Positions 12,387 to 24,534 of a stretch of 64,000 nt of DNA are shown here, in pieces. The first letter of the stretch is position 1; every line of letters begins with the position of its first letter. The notes under the pieces were generated by a model, which searched no databases, was not told the DNA's origin, and worked only from the letters and a program-made list of their open reading frames with translations. The position numbers and the translations under genes were made by a program. Source of the DNA: Daucus carota subsp. sativus (lineage: Eukaryota > Streptophyta > Magnoliopsida > Apiales > Apiaceae); the NCBI RefSeq assembly GCF_001625215.2, contig NC_030381.2, positions 51,297,214 through 51,361,213 on the forward strand, read 5' to 3'.

Positions 12387-13707
12387 AGTTCTAGCTTTCC
12401 CAAATGAAGATAGATATTGAGGGGCTTAACATAACCATTTAGTACGAGAAGTCCTTGTTCACATATGTAGCTCAAAATTAATTAAAGCTGACCATCCTTA
12501 GCCTCAGGTTTTATCTGTGAAAGATATTTACTATCCATCGTTTTCTTCTTGACTGTTCTTTTTGAGTCGAAGAACCAGAATGGGATGTAGAGTTGTGTAA
12601 TCTGTTTAACTCCCTTGATGTTGGATTAGTGTTTAGACCTCTATCAAAACTTGTTTGTACTAAAAATTTGTCTGTATTATCGCGGAATAATTATGAATAG
12701 ACTCTCGAGTATTTTATCTGGGAATACATCGTTAGTGTTTGCTTGTGTCAATTTTTCCGAACTAGATGCTTTTTATGGATGATGGAACCTGGTTTTTCCT
12801 ATATGTTGTTGGGTTCATCTTGAACGTTTTTAAATATTAATGATGAATATGTCGATAAAGTCATCTGGCTTTGTTTTGAGTACATATCCCATCATTGTGG
12901 TCGATGTCATGACAACTGAAAATGGAGTTTACCATTTGTACCACTACAGGCATACTCACTGCCCTGCTAAAATATTCTCCGATGCTTACTTCAGGCCATC
13001 ATAAATACATCACTATATAGGCAGTTGGAATTATAATGCTCCATTCCGTTGCAAAAACTTAATACATATTCATCTGGGCTCGGCTCTAGCCGGGATGTTG
13101 GTCTCACTGTCATTTTTTCAGGAAAAGGTCTCAAATATTATTGTCGGAGAAGATGACTTCAACTTATCGCTTAGAAGATGACTCCAATTTATCACTTTGC
13201 AATCTAAAATGTCAGATATTGCAGCGTTTTCCCTCTTTCACTTTAAAATGCTAGATCGTCTAGCGTTTTACAACAATCATATCGCTATTTCATGTTGCGT
13301 TCCAACCCTAAAATGCAAGTCAAATTGTTTAGCGTTTTATAGTGATTTTCAGAACTAAAGTAACATGATATAGCTTTTTTTTCAAAAATCAAAATGCGAG
13401 ATTATCTCGCGCTAATAAGTGATATTTTGGGCTATTTTTGATTTGGTATTTTGATCATTGCTTACAAAAATGCTTTTCTCGTATACCCGCTTAGTCAAGT
13501 CTTATCCTAAAGTAAATGTTCATAATTCACTTGTATATGCATTCTATCGTGATTAGAATCGTGCTAAATGTCTGTATAATGATTGATACAAGTAAATCAC
13601 GTTGAAACCGCTTGGTTCGTAACACAAAGGAGACATCAGGGGGCACTTTATTCAGGAAAAACAACAGCCAGTGAGACTCCACAAAACCCCCCTACAATGT
13701 AGGTTGA
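12387..13707. other. bZIP 3' region and XTH promoter
   Basis: The first few hundred bases are presumably bZIP 3' UTR. A cluster of quasi-palindromes lies at 13206-13413 (listed separately). No further gene is supported. Confidence 0.55.
13206..13413. repeat. Array of four AAAATGC...GCGTTTT quasi-palindromes
   Basis: Four units start with AAAATG and most end with GCGTTTT: 13206-13230, 13245-13269, 13310-13338 and 13391-13413. The second is nearly a perfect inverted repeat (AAAATGCTAGA, TCG, TCTAGCGTTTT). The fourth (GCGAGATTATCTCGC) is a perfect short hairpin. Units differ in sequence while keeping the frame of the ends. Confidence 0.55.
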
Positions 13708-13715
13708 TATATAAA
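13708..13715 (+). promoter_or_regulatory. TATA box of the XTH gene
   Basis: TATATAAA 133 bases before the chosen ATG. A start of transcription some 30 bases downstream would leave a leader of about 100 bases made mostly of GA-rich sequence (13726-13800). It would also place the in-frame ATG at 13718 outside the transcript. Confidence 0.6.
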
Positions 13716-13725
13716 CCATGCAAAG

Positions 13726-13800
13726 AGAGAAACACAGAGAGACCGGAGAGAGAGACAGAGAGACCGGGAGAGAGGGCGAGAGAATGGGGAGAGAGAAAAC
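13726..13800 (+). repeat. GA-rich leader segment of the XTH gene
   Basis: Degenerate GAGA/ACAGAGA repeats in the predicted 5' UTR. GA/CT tracts in plant leaders can bind GAGA-binding (BPC) proteins; here that is inference only. Confidence 0.6.
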
Positions 13801-13840
13801 CAATGAAACTATAATAAAAACAGGGCGACGAGAAAATAGT

Positions 13841-15847
13841 ATGGATGATTATCATGGTCGAAAAATAATAATTCCCTCCTCCCCTTCTTTCTCAAAACCA
13901 AATTTTCATCTCTTCTTATTCATCTTCTTCTTGATCTCCTCCATCAAAACAACATCAGTTTCAGGTTTCAATCTCACTGTAACTCCGTTTAGCCAAGCTT
14001 ATTCTACTCTCTTTAGTGATTTTAACATCGATCCATCTCCTTATGATGATAGCGTTCGTCTCCTCCTCAATCACCATTCGGGTACGTAAATTTGTTCACC
14101 AAAATTTTATTAATTATATATCAATGATATGAATTTCTTGTAAATATTAAGTGTACATGCATAATTTCTTATTATATGATATGAGGTTAATTATTGTTTG
14201 TCAGGCTCAGGCATAATTTCGTATGATTATTACAGATATGCCTTCTTCAGTGCAAACATCAAGTTACCGTCCGGGAACACAGCCGGTGTTGTTGTGGCTT
14301 TTTATGTAAGTACCCCGACTATCTCAACTATTTTGAAATCCTGATTCCGTCTCGTGAATTTTTGTTACATTATTGATGATGAATAAATATGGTAGGCATC
14401 AAATGTGGACACATTCGAGAAAAATCATGATGAGCTGGACATAGAGTTTTTAGGAAACATAAGAGGGAAACCATGGAGATTTCAGACCAATGTGTATGGA
14501 AATGGAAGCACTAAACGCGGAAGAGAAGAGAGATACAGACTTTGGTTCGATCCTAGTAAGGAGTTTCATCGTTACAGCATTCTTTGGACCCCTATCAAAG
14601 TCATGTAAGTTCCTTTTCTCTTTCTCGAATTTAGCAATATTTCAAAAAAATATGACTACTATTTTTTTTATGTAACCTGATTTGCGTGTTTTGTCGTAGG
14701 ATTTGTAGCTCCCGTGGTCATATTTATCATATTTAGATCGTGTTTGTTTCCGGCTTTAAGTGGGGTTTAAAATTATTTATTATTTTAAATTAAAAAATAT
14801 ATGTTCATGTCAGAAAAGATTTAAAATTAAAAATAAGTCAAAAGCTTCTGTCAAAAAAAAAAAAGTATAAACTACCTAAACCAGAAGTTAGTTTGAGAGA
14901 CGGAAAAACATAATTTAAAGAAAAAATTTGATAAAAGTTGCCCTTACCCATAAATCACTTTTGTTGTTTTTATTATATTTCAATAACTTATAAATTAAGT
15001 CAAAATTACTCAAAAAACCATTTTAAACTCTTAATTTATCACATTAAATTATGTATGTCACAATTCATAATTTTAATTCAGCCGTTTGCTCCTCCGTTTA
15101 ATTGTCCCTACAGTGAAGCCATGTTTTTTAGTATGATTTGTTTCTATCACGTATACAATACTATACTTAAATATATATAAGTACTTCTATTAGAAAATTA
15201 GAAATAATAATAAACTTTTGCCAGATCAAATTGATGTCATATTTTTGGTTGAGAATTAATACTAAATATTGCAATACAGATTTTATGTAGATGAAGTTCC
15301 CATTAGAGAAGTAATCCGTAACGATGAAATGGGTGGTGATTTTCCGGCGAAGCCAATGGCAATGTATGCTACCATATGGGATGCTTCTACATGGGCTACA
15401 AGTGGTGGCAAGTACAAAGTAGACTACAGACATGAGCCCTTTGCAGCTGAGTTCAAAGACTTTGTCACTGATGGTTGTGCAGTTGATCCGATTCAAGAAC
15501 CTTCCGCCACCAATTGCTCTGAAACCGCTTTGAAAATAGCCGTGGCAGACTACTTCACGGTCAGGCCACGACAGCGCAAGGCCATGAGGTGGTTCCGGGA
15601 GAAGTATATGTATTATTCTCACTGTTATGATACCTGGAGGTACAAGGTGCCTCTGCCAGAGTGCGTGATTGTACCTTCAGAGCAAGTGTTGTTTAAGGAG
15701 ACTGGTAGGCTTCGGCACGCAATGAGGATTAAGTTTGGTGGTAGTCAACGGAAACAACGTAGGAGTCGTGGCGGGGTGAGGAAGAGCGGTGGTGGTAGCG
15801 CGGTTGTGAGGTTGAGGTCAGGTAATGAGGAGGTTGCTGCTGTGTAA
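13841..15847 (+). CDS. XTH: Xyloglucan endotransglucosylase/hydrolase, group III (XTH27-30 type)
   Basis: Four exons, 13841-14081, 14205-14305, 14396-14604 and 15280-15847, give 372 residues. A signal peptide with a hydrophobic core (FHLFLFIFFLISS) directs secretion to the cell wall. The GH16 active site HDELDIEFLG lies at about residues 125-134 with both catalytic Glu and the assisting Asp present, and the N-glycosylation site NGST follows as usual. Also seen are GKPWRFQTNVYGNG, REERYRLWFDPSKEFHRYSI, the group III-like ATIWDASTWATSGGKYKVDY and the C-terminal XET domain with YYSHCYDTWRYKVPLPEC. The tail after about residue 335 is long and Arg/Lys/Gly-rich. It would cut and religate, or hydrolyse, xyloglucan chains. 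The ATG at 13841 is preferred because an upstream in-frame ATG (13718) lies only three bases after the TATA box and would add a non-signal GER-rich stretch. Group III-B is favoured by similarity; the exact orthologue is uncertain. Confidence 0.94.
14605..15279. other. Third XTH intron, AT-rich
   Basis: Its 675 bases are much longer than the other two introns. The stretch from 14725 to 15120 starts with CGTGTTTGTTTCCGGC and ends with GCCGTTTGCTCC, which hints at an old hAT-like insertion. The ends do not pair well enough to call one. Confidence 0.4.
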
Positions 15848-16329
15848 TATCAGACATATATCAGATATGGAGTTATATTTGGTACAGATTTATCATTTTG
15901 AGATCAGACCTATGACAGAGTTATAACATAACATCATCAAATTGACCATTACTTTGAGAAAACACTATGACTGCAAATGGCATGATCTATAGATTTAAGT
16001 ATATGACAGCATCTATATGAATATGATACATATATAACTGAAACTCGAATCAAGAATTGACAATACAACCACAAAACTACCTGCTGACAATTTTATTAAC
16101 AATGACTAACAAAAGATGGTAAATATGTGATAATGGCTTTTGACATGAAGATGCAAGGATCTGGTTTTAAAAGCGCCATTAGTGAAAACTTCAAATCAAA
16201 TTGTGTAATTCGCTAAGTTCCTCCTCTAAGGCACACTTCAGACAATTGTTAGGAGAAATGTCTATACAAATCGATTAGTTATACTCTTCCTGCTTGTTTA
16301 TACCAATATGTACACCCACCTTGAATTAA
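15848..16329. other. Space between convergent XTH and hydrolase genes
   Basis: The XTH gene (+) and the hydrolase gene (-) point at each other; this 480-base gap must hold both 3' UTRs. AT-rich, no gene seen. Confidence 0.6.
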
Positions 16330-19300
16330 TCAGCAGCATGGCAAACTTATGCACCAGCATGAGCATCTTACACCACACGAACACTTTGTCACGCCAGGTT
16401 TTAAACAACTTGGACATCGTGGTTGACATCCTTGGCTTTGAGATCCAGAGAAGCATTTGAAGCAGCTACAACTCAAACAACTGAAGCAGCTACAACTCAA
16501 ACATTTGAAGCAGCTACAACTGGCACTTTTGAAACAGCAGCTAGGTGTTGGACATTCTAAGCACTTGGATTTGGAACAATGAGAACAGCTAGGCTTTGAA
16601 CAAGGAAGACAGCTAGGTGCGGAACATCTAAGACAATTGGGCCACCGTAATTCGATTCCACAGCAGCATTTTAAGCTAGATTTGGCAGTAGTAGCCTTTG
16701 GTCCTTTTGGTAGACGGAGGGTCTGCCGGATCTTTTTAAGGCGGATCTGAGTATTCATGTTTTCCATGTCTTGGACAAACCTGCACAGATGGCGAATGTA
16801 ATCTGGGTAGAGCTCCAAGTTGCAGTGACCACCACCTTTAATCCACAAGGGCTCGTAAGGGTCCCTAGACATTTTCCATAGTCCATCACCGTGCAACCAA
16901 CTTACTACATCATCTTCAGTACCCTGCAAAAGGGTGGAAAGAAGAGCACAGTCATTAATCATAATAAATCGGACAATAGATTTTATAACAAAATAATGTC
17001 TTCAACAATATTAATTTAGAATTTGACATTTGCATTCAATTAACCAGATCCATCCCTGAGTATGACTTGATTAGATCTAACTACTTATATTTCCTTTAGA
17101 AGGTCGAAAAATAAGGGAAGAGATAATTTGACTTTCAATTAAGCTAAAATAATTGTGCAATCTACAGAGTTCAGTCTTTACTGGACTGAGGACAAAGATG
17201 GTGCATGGTATCCCATTTTGAAGTTCTCACATCGAGCTGACAATGCTATTTTACATGTCTGAAACAAAACCCTCACTTGTGGATCATCATCATAAGGTAA
17301 AAAATTCAGTTGATGGATTTTAACAAATAATTGCAGAATTGAATTCTACATGTCTTTTTTCATTAATTTAAATTAAACACAATAAACTAAGAACTACAGG
17401 AAAAGGAGATTATTGAAGATTTAGATGGCAGACCAAGTAACTTAGATTAAGCTATAAAATATAAAATTGAGGATTACTTACATGTATCACTAGCACGGGG
17501 GACTTCACTTTTCGGATTTTGTTTATATTCTGCAAAACCAGAGCTTTGGATAATATAATATTGCAGCCAAGATACTCAGAATACATGGAGAGATATGAAA
17601 GATTATAGGAGCTATATGTACCCAATCCTAGCAACAACATAAAACACCAAGTAGATTATTTGGTTGGCTGGTATGAAACCACTGCAAGCAAGGAAGATTG
17701 GAACTTACCCTGTAGATGTCGAAGCAAAGTGTGAACTTTACATGGCAGAGTACGCGAAGACCAGAAAGTATAGCACTATGCAGAACTACACCTCTCAATC
17801 TTGGAAGTCGAGCTGCCAAATGCAGAGTCGGTCCACTTCCAACTGACTGCCCATATAAAATTATATCTTCCTGACTAACTCCATACTGAGTCTCAAGACA
17901 CTCATACACTGCTTCTATGTCTGCGTACGTATTATGCTCGCTTGGCTGAACAACAAAGGAAAAATGCAAGTCATATAGAAGATTGCTGAAGAAACACAAT
18001 TTATGGTTAATAAAACACTGAAGTTGACAAGAGTCACAAGACAAGCTTGACAGGGTTCCCATTTTAACAGGGTGGCTTCCTACCTTCCCAGAAGAAGCTC
18101 CATACCCAGAATAATCATATCTGCAAATAAATATGAGATTATCACTAATCAAAAATCAGGGGAAGCTCACTATCATATGAATGTGCTACATTATATCAAA
18201 TCTCAGCTAGTATATAGTTAAACGGTGAAGGTGATCTTAACCAACTATATAAAATTTTTGGCTAATGTTACAACAGCAAATTTAAAAATACAAATTCTTT
18301 TCCAATTTCTTTAAACAAAATCATTTAAAAGAATTACTCAGGGGCCAGGGCTGGAGGCTTCTCAATGATAAGGTCCAGAACAACTGTAGTTGAAAAGACA
18401 TTGGAATCAAAATGGACCATAGAATGAGCTAGTTTGTATTTGTCCCAAAGCACAGCTCACAATAAAAGCATACAGTAGAATACTCATAAGCATGCCCTAT
18501 TTTGTAAGTATGCAATGACCAGTAAACTTACAAAATCACCATAAAACAAAGAACATAAAAAGGTGGACAAAGACTAGTAACAAGAGCCTGATCAAAGATG
18601 CTATAAACACAAGATACTAACAATCCTATAAATCTATGCTTCAACTTTACACTTCTAAAAGAATGAAAACTCTTTCAGATTAAGTACCTGGATAAAGAGA
18701 AACCATCTTTACATAAACAGTGCAAAAGCATAGATCTACACACTTCAAGTTCTTACAAATACAGAAATGCTAGAGTTAAAAGGCATTATAAATTTACATA
18801 AACCCATTAGTGACAAAGACTGTAACAAATGAACAGAAGCCCAGTAAAGACTTGTACAGAAAAGATGCATACAAAAGTAACATTTTACCAAACCCCATGA
18901 GAAAGACGCATTAAGAATCAAAATGCACACGCAAGATTCTCCCTATCTCAACCAAGATTTCACAATTAATCAAAACAAACAAAAGGGTATGAAAAAGATC
19001 AAATTTTTTCACAAACCCAATAAGATTAACTCCAAGATTAGCCTTAAGTTGAACAAACAGATCATAAAGTTGACCAAGATCAGCAGCATTTCCATGAGAG
19101 TAAAGAACAGTGAGTCTTGCATATGGGTTCCTCAAGTAAAAAGCTACAATCTTGTTACCCCTCTTAGTATCAAGCAACAAAACATCAAGTGACCCATCAT
19201 CACTATAAGGCAAAGGCAAAGACGACGTCGTTGAGACAGCTACAAGCTTGCCATCATCTCGTTTCTTGACCTGATAAGTAGCTGGAGAAGGAGGAAAAAA

Positions 19301-19339
19301 TGCAAACTTTGCAGCTAGCTGAGAAATACAACACCCCAT
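16330..19339 (-). CDS. ABHD17-like alpha/beta hydrolase with cysteine-rich tail
   Basis: Five exons on the minus strand: 19339-19017, 18120-18084, 17945-17709, 17529-17482 and 16923-16330, joining to 412 residues. The start [20 protein letters not shown] is typical of the plant family and carries Gly2 plus Cys3/Cys4, the signature for N-myristoylation and palmitoylation, so membrane anchoring is expected. The hydrolase core has [12 protein letters not shown], the nucleophile elbow GQSVGSGP (Ser154), TEDDVV (Asp219) and [11 protein letters not shown] (His248): an intact Ser-Asp-His triad. Animal ABHD17 proteins remove palmitate from membrane proteins; a similar thioesterase role is inference. 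Residues 301-412 hold 32 cysteines in 112 positions, beginning CCCG and ending PCC, partly built of an eight-residue repeat (SCSCFKCL type). I recall Cys-rich tails in some Arabidopsis paralogues, so the tail is genuine rather than a frame artefact, but its job is unknown. Confidence 0.92.
16445..16525 (-). repeat. 24-bp tandem repeats in the cysteine-rich tail
   Basis: Three near-identical 24-base units (core GAAGCAGCTACAACTCAAAC on the plus strand) encode repeating SCSCFxCL octapeptides. Unit length is a multiple of three, so copy changes keep the frame. Confidence 0.85.
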
Positions 19340-20430
19340 TAGCCTAACTCATGAATGCATACACAAATATAAACACATGGGAGTGTACTTAGAGGTGTTT
19401 AGTGAAGTGGGTGTTTGTGTTTTTGTAGAAAAGCTTGGAAAAAGAGAGAAAGATTGGATTTTTAGAATTGGAAGTGTGTTGATTAAAATAGGTGTAGTGT
19501 ACAAGTGAGTTGAAAGTGAGCAGAGTTAGATGAGTTTGAGCAAGTTTTGTGTGTAAGTTGTAGGAGAGTGTGTAATGTATGTTGTACTAGACTGTTGAAG
19601 GTGGCAGATTTAGTGTAGTTTATGTCATGTGTAGTTGTGTACCTGAATATTTTGTGTGTGTTCTTTTTGGTGTTATAAATCTGTGTTGTGTTCCAATAAT
19701 GCAATAAAATGGAAATATGCGAAGGAGTAACTTAGTAAAGGAATGAGATTAATGCATACTTACGCATAAGAAAAATATACATACGTACACTAATTTAATA
19801 AATAAACTAGATAAAATATGAGAAGAACGATTTTAGAGATGTCAAGAGACGATTAAAGTTGAGTTTTATTTGTTCGAAATAAAAAGTTAAAATCCAAAAT
19901 TCTGGTCCTGAATCCATAAAATAGTATTGTTCTTTCTTGTTTTAATTTAAATTAAAATATATTTGTTATTCGACAAGAATATACATGTATTCATTCTTTT
20001 ACTTCAAATAGAAGTATAAATATCAAAATAACAACATTTATTATATAAATAATAACATTTTCCATTTATGTTCTTTTTTGGCCTAATCAATCCTACAATT
20101 ATTTTTGTTACAAAAATGTGGTGATTCCTTCTTCACTTTATTTGATTACCTAGAGAAATAAGGTTGGGTAAAAGTATAACACTTTGTTATCCAATGTTGA
20201 TAACCAAGACTCCGAATATTACAAAATCTTTTAAAGTTGGAAGACAAAGAAAATGTTGACAATGATAATGTTGGCACTTTATCGGGTAATTAGGTAAGTT
20301 AAACCTCATGACACTACACCATGTTTAGTGTGTTCTTATCTTACGTATCACCTTTTCTATTCAAGTTGACATTAAAAACCATTGCCTTGATCACTTAATC
20401 CATTCCGAATTTCCGGATCCGTGGCAAGAT
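19340..20430. other. Promoter region of the hydrolase gene and AT-rich spacer
   Basis: The bases just above 19340 must hold the hydrolase 5' UTR and promoter on the minus strand. The rest is AT-rich with no supported gene. Confidence 0.5.
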
Positions 20431-23400
20431 GAATGTATAGATTTAGCCCTGTTTGGACTACGGAAGTTGTTCTTATTTTTTTATTTCTATTTTCTTTAAT
20501 CCAAGGTAAAAAATATTTTTGAAGTTGTGAGAAAGAAATTGGAAATAGAAAATGATAGTTTCTCTTTACAATCTCTACTTTTTTCCAAATACTTTAATAA
20601 CTTGTAATTATTAGTTTATTTTTACTCTTATTTCATTTTTTTCAAGTACACAACTACATATGACATAAACTACACTAAATCTCTTAAACAAAGAGTTGAA
20701 TAAAAGCAGAAGCCGGAAGCCGTTAAACAAAGAGTTGAATAAAAGCAGAAACCGGGAAACATGCGCCATATTTGATAACATATATCCAGAATGACGCTGT
20801 ATGCTCAGATTTGAACTCGATATGAAATGCATAAACGGCACCATTGGGCGGATCTAGGAATAAGCACCGGACACGTGTTCTCCCTAATTTTTTTTATATT
20901 TTTTTATTATTTTAAATTTTACAAAATTACAAATATATCTCTACGAAATTTAAAAATACATAGATGTTTTCTAAAAATTTGTACGTCATCAAGAAGCCCA
21001 GTTGTTAACGTAGAGGGGCAGCTTTGGTCCTGCATCCAAACGCAGAGTGTCATGTATTTCTGCTGCTTCTGGACAACTCCCCCAACCAAGATCAGCTAGT
21101 GCGTGGACTACCCTACTCGGCCTCTAAGTCTAACTTTACAAATCATTATTATCACTCAAGAGGAGCACGTAGGTCCCTAAAAAAATCCTTTATTAGCCCT
21201 CGAGCCATAATGCATGCACCGGTGCGTGCGGTGCCCGGGTTCGAGCACTTAACTGAGTTGAACTAATGCTCGAATAGATGAAATAAATTTTCGGATAAGA
21301 TTCGTGTTAAATGTATTCAACTTCTTCTAATTTTTGTGGAGGATTGTCATGTAGTTTAACATCTTCAAACGCTAAGATTGACTCATATTTAATTAACTGC
21401 TACACAGTAATTAGAATGGACAATCTTGACATTTGCGACAGAGAGAAACTAGTACTTTTTGTAACATAGCCCCGGGTTGGGCAACGAAGTTACCTGGTTT
21501 TTTTTTTTTTTTATAAAAAATCAGTTTATATTTTACTTGACCCGTTTGTATAAAAAATCAAAAATATTTATAAATAAATGAAAATGTTAATTTTTATTTC
21601 ATGACATTTACTACTTTCTCAAACAGTTTAATCACTTATAAATCATATTTTACTTCTGACTTCTAGTTCACTTATTTATTTTAAACAATAAGCATTTTTT
21701 AAGTCTACCCAAACGATCCCAAAAGAAATTTAGGAATTAGTTTATAATATAATATACATTTTTACGAATGATACTGAACTTGCTTTTACTCTGAAAGTTG
21801 TTACGTGCCACGTGTACAAAAAAGGGACTGCGTTCTTCAGCTAAATTACAGCTCAAGTTAACCCAGCTACTTTTTTGGCTTTACACATAGCTCTTCAATT
21901 TTGTTAACGTTACTGGTCAAGAAAGACTTGCTAGACCCACAAATGATTGTCACAATAATAGTACTATTATCCAAATCAACTTCGGCTCCATGCTTTTTCA
22001 AGTGTATATAATTTATGTTTCGTCGATAATAGTCGTTAGTCGCAACTAGGGTAGTAAAAAATGTAAAGTTTATACGCCTAGCATTAAATTCTATAGTAAT
22101 GTCCAAACTGTGAAATATATGAACAGTGTGAAAGACGATATTTCATCATGATGCATTTAAATTGTGATAGTCACTACTCACAACTAACATAATATACTGC
22201 ATCATGAAAGCTAACTTTAAAGTGGTGGATATAAGATTTATTTCATTTTCATTTTTATAATAAACTATGGAATTTCACATTATTTGTTAAGATGTCAGAT
22301 TGTATATTAGAGCGAAACACATTAAGATGTGAAATGATTCTTCAGGCTCGTGTACGCAGATGCAAAATTGATCAAGAATATTGTGATGGGTATAAATAAA
22401 ACAAAACATGTATCTTGGCAAATAGTAGCATTATTATAAGCTCTAGAGTCCACTGACCGGGGTGCATATATACTTGTAGATACTCATGTCGTTTACAACT
22501 AGACTTTTTGCTCGATCTACTTGCATATAAAATGCAAAAGAGTATCAGCTGTGACTAAATCAAAGTGTTCATATGCACATCTCTCTTGTTGCCCACATTT
22601 TTCTGAAATAAATATTTATAACATAATGTAACACAAAATGGTGATTATAATCGTACATATATATATTACTCACTTCGAAGAATAAAGACCATACTCCACA
22701 AAAAGGAATAGATTTTTTAATAAAATTTAATTTAGAAATATTCCAGAAGTAAGAACAAAAACAAAATACAAAGAGTGTCATCTTTTCTTTATCGGGGAGG
22801 TGCATAAAAATAATTGGAAACAAGCAGATGAAGAAAGGGATGGTAACCTTCCCATCACACAAGAAACAATCATAAAAAAGAAGGGACAGAAGCAAACTAG
22901 AAGCAGATTATTATACGCCTACACATGCAAACACTTTAATAATATTGCTACTGTTTTGTTTTTCAATGCTTTTTCTCTTCTAAATTCTTAAAGTGTGTTG
23001 AGTAGATTCGTTGTACTGTTTGGGATGTGTCTTTCCACTTGTCACGTACTCACGTGCATGAAACGGTGTGCCAACTATTTGTATCTAGACTAACTTGCTA
23101 GTTGCTATTTGCTACTAGACATTTTTTTAGTTCATGGTGTTCGTACTACTGTGCAGCACTTTGAAGTTGAAGAATATGGGTTGGGGAGACGACCACTTAA
23201 ATTTTATAATTTATAGCAGTTTCGTGTTAGACTGTATGTTTTGATTAATAAACTATAATACATGTGAATGAATTGTTGGACCTCTCGATGAAGCGACTTG
23301 AGCCGTGTTGTACTATAGCATCAAGCAAAACTAGGCGACTGTGACTCAATTCTACTCCTAGTCACACCTTCAACGAGTTCTTCTAATCGAAATTCTAACA

Positions 23401-24170
23401 TTAAATTGGGCATGGATCCTTCTGGTGGCATTAGAACTGAAGATGAATCCCTCTAAGCAGAAATTTTTTGAACAGTGGTTGAACACAGAATGAAGTCAGA
23501 TTTCTGCACATCTTCTCCTGGTTACTTTAATAAAAAAAAATCTATCAACTGTACATTAGGAAACTAGTCTAGCGTAAATTCTATTACACTGATACCTTGT
23601 TCTTGAAATATAAGATGTATATTACTTACCAATGGAATTGACCAAGGAATTGAGACAAAACTGTACATGGATTATCTAGTAACATCTCTTCATGCAACTT
23701 GGTTTCTAATGAGTCGGGTCTTCCAATAACTTGACTGGAGGTTCTACCCAGCACTAGACAATGAAATCATTATATCTCTGGGATGAAGAGCTATACAATT
23801 ATGTCAAGATTTTATAACCTGCAAGTAATCAGTAATTTAGTATGTAAACCAGTTGATGTACGTTTTAATTTTGAGTTTACTTCCAGATTAGTATTAAAAA
23901 ACAAGTGTCACAGTTATATTGCATATGAACAAAGAGAGCTCCAAAAAGGCTATTTTCGTCATGCCATATACGTGGATGGGACATGGAAGATGATATTTAC
24001 CAAGCTGCCAAGGCATGTATGTTTTCATATGTACAGTTTTTCATAGTTGAGCTCAGACACTAACTTTTGGTCAAATTTTTATTAATATGCAAATAGCACA
24101 AAGACAAGTGTTAATTTAGCAACAAAAAATACACAAAGACAAGTGTTTCATACATATACAAGGCAGGTCT
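20431..24170. other. Long non-coding stretch, possible old transposon
   Basis: Short frames here (for example 21867-22106 minus, 23783-24046 plus) resemble no family known to me. A GCCCTGTTTGG motif at about 20447 and CCAAACGATCCC at about 21709 face each other and might be worn ends of a hAT-like element, but they pair only partly. A duplicated 34-bp stretch (AAACAAAGAGTTGAATAAAAGCAGAA core) occurs at about 20688 and 20725. Confidence 0.35.
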
Positions 24171-24534
24171 TACATATATATAGAGAGAGAGGGAGATGCA
24201 AAAACCAACGTTACACATAGGAGATACTACAGTGAAAGTGGTAGTATTCTATTAATAAGCAATTATGCAAAAGAATTCTGAAAAATTACAGTGATCGTTG
24301 GCGCTAATAACTATCAAAAAAATGCAGGCATTTTCTCGTGAAGTTTCTTTCTTCATCCAAGTTGTACGTATTAGAATAAACCACCTTATATAAAGAGATA
24401 CTTATTCTACCATGTCAACAACCACTATATTTACAAGTAGAAGTCAAACACACACAGAGCGATGGCAAGGAACTAAGAGAAAGAAAGGACCTGATTATAA
24501 CACATGAGTAAAGAATAGTTGCTTGCAATATAGA

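Noticed and set aside
13718-13840. In-frame upstream ATG extending the XTH by 41 residues
   Set aside because: It begins three bases after the TATA box, encodes a charged GER repeat and would put the signal peptide far from the N-terminus.
21215-21260. CCCGGGTTCGAGCAC, like a tRNA T arm
   Set aside because: No acceptor stem, D arm or anticodon arm can be built around it.
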